From NCBI GenBank assembly GCA_944389475.1, contig CALXMM010000019.1, positions 1 to 32,885 on the forward strand: 32,885 nt of DNA, written 5' to 3'. The notes under the pieces were generated by a model. It did no database searches, was not told where the DNA came from, and worked only from the letters and a program-made list of their open reading frames with translations. The stretch's first letter is position 1; each line of letters begins with the position of its first letter. The stretch is from an uncultured Clostridia bacterium (GTDB taxonomy: Bacteria > Bacillota > Clostridia > TANB77 > CAG-508). Position numbers and translations under genes: made by a program. Below, piece by piece: positions 32,289 through 32,885 of the stretch.

Positions 32289-32885
32289 TTAATGTTCATA
32301 AATTGCTCCAATATCTTTTCTAAAATCTAAATTATTACTAATATTTCCATCCAAGGCATTGTATGCTCTATCTTTTGCCTCTTCTAATGTTTTTGCGATT
32401 GTTGTAACACCAAATAATCTTGAATTTCCAACAGATACATATGTATCTCCTTCTACTAATTTGGTACTTGCAAAATAAATTTTAGCCCCACTTTCCTCTA
32501 TGGCCTTTTTATTTACTTTAAAAATACATTGTTCTTTACTTTTTCTTAATGCATAATCTGGACTTACTACATAAATAGTAAATGTATAATTCTTTTTAAA
32601 TTTACAGTTTTCTTTATTTAAATTTTTATTAAATATATTTTCCAATACCTCTACAAAAGGAGTTTCTAACGAATTCAAAACATTTAATGCTTCTGGATCT
32701 CCGAATCTAGCATTAAACTCAATAAATTTAATACCATCTTTGCATTTAAAAAATCCACCATAAATGACACCTGTAAATTCCAAATTATCTTTATTTATAT
32801 ATTTAATTGTATCACTTATTAATTGACTACATTTATTCACATCCTCTTGATTTAGAAATGGCAATAATCCATCTGCAAAACTAAG
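32289..32885 (-). CDS. purD: Phosphoribosylamine-glycine ligase, C-terminal part (runs off the right edge)
   Basis: The frame stays open to the last base of the window, so the gene is cut by the edge; about 199 codons are seen. FIEFNARFGDPEALNVL is the ATP-grasp metal-binding signature of GARS. It is followed by the C-terminal domain with TIYVVSPDYALRKSKE and SVGNSRLFGVTTIAKTLEEAKDRAYNAL. PurD joins glycine to phosphoribosylamine, the step after PurF. The 40-base gap to purF supports co-transcription. Confidence 0.9.
   Translation of the reverse strand, partial: LSFADGLLPFLNQEDVNKCSQLISDTIKYINKDNLEFTGVIYGGFFKCKDGIKFIEFNARFGDPEALNVLNSLETPFVEVLENIFNKNLNKENCKFKKNYTFTIYVVSPDYALRKSKEQCIFKVNKKAIEESGAKIYFASTKLVEGDTYVSVGNSRLFGVTTIAKTLEEAKDRAYNALDGNISNNLDFRKDIGAIYEH

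Overview
The window is chromosomal DNA of an endospore-forming, Gram-positive Firmicute of the Clostridia type with very AT-rich DNA. The evidence is a complete spoIIAA-spoIIAB-sigF operon followed by spoIID and a spoIIQ-like gene, plus sigH and dpaA. It also carries Firmicute housekeeping genes (ireB-ruvX-yrzB, T-box-controlled valS, RqcH), AGGAGG-type ribosome sites, and a sortase with an LPXTG protein. I cannot name the species from the sequence. The left part (1-8300) holds the forespore sigma-F block, read leftward, with a perfect-looking sigma-F promoter in front of the spoIIQ-like gene. It is followed by a rightward flavoprotein of unknown role and leftward valS with its T-box leader.

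The middle (8300-21210) is almost all leftward. One run goes from a small two-helix pilin-like protein through a large TadZ/CpaE-like ATPase and a GAF plus degenerate GGDEF membrane protein into ireB, ruvX and yrzB. A second run is ppa, a TPR protein, dpaA and uppP. Then come a convergent sortase and LPXTG-protein pair, ychF, and a three-gene membrane-protein operon headed by an MFS transporter.

From 21388 to 23566 lies a short accessory island. It carries a NUDIX hydrolase and a short adenylosuccinate-synthetase homologue that resembles phage PurZ (2-aminoadenine pathway) more than PurA. It is bounded on one side by the 3' end of tRNA-Thr(GGT) and on the other by a 10-base copy of that tRNA end, the geometry expected of a tRNA-integrated element. 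No integrase is visible. This is the strongest candidate for something undescribed.

The right part (23680-32885) holds sigH, rqcH, a manganese-type pyrophosphatase (ppaC) with a structured leader, and an iron alcohol dehydrogenase. It also has an orphan gene with much higher GC than its surroundings, a zeta-type toxin-antitoxin pair, and the purine genes purF and purD (purD runs off the right edge). A 17-base identical core inside a roughly 40-base foldable element occurs both in the ppaC leader and about 1.2 kb downstream.
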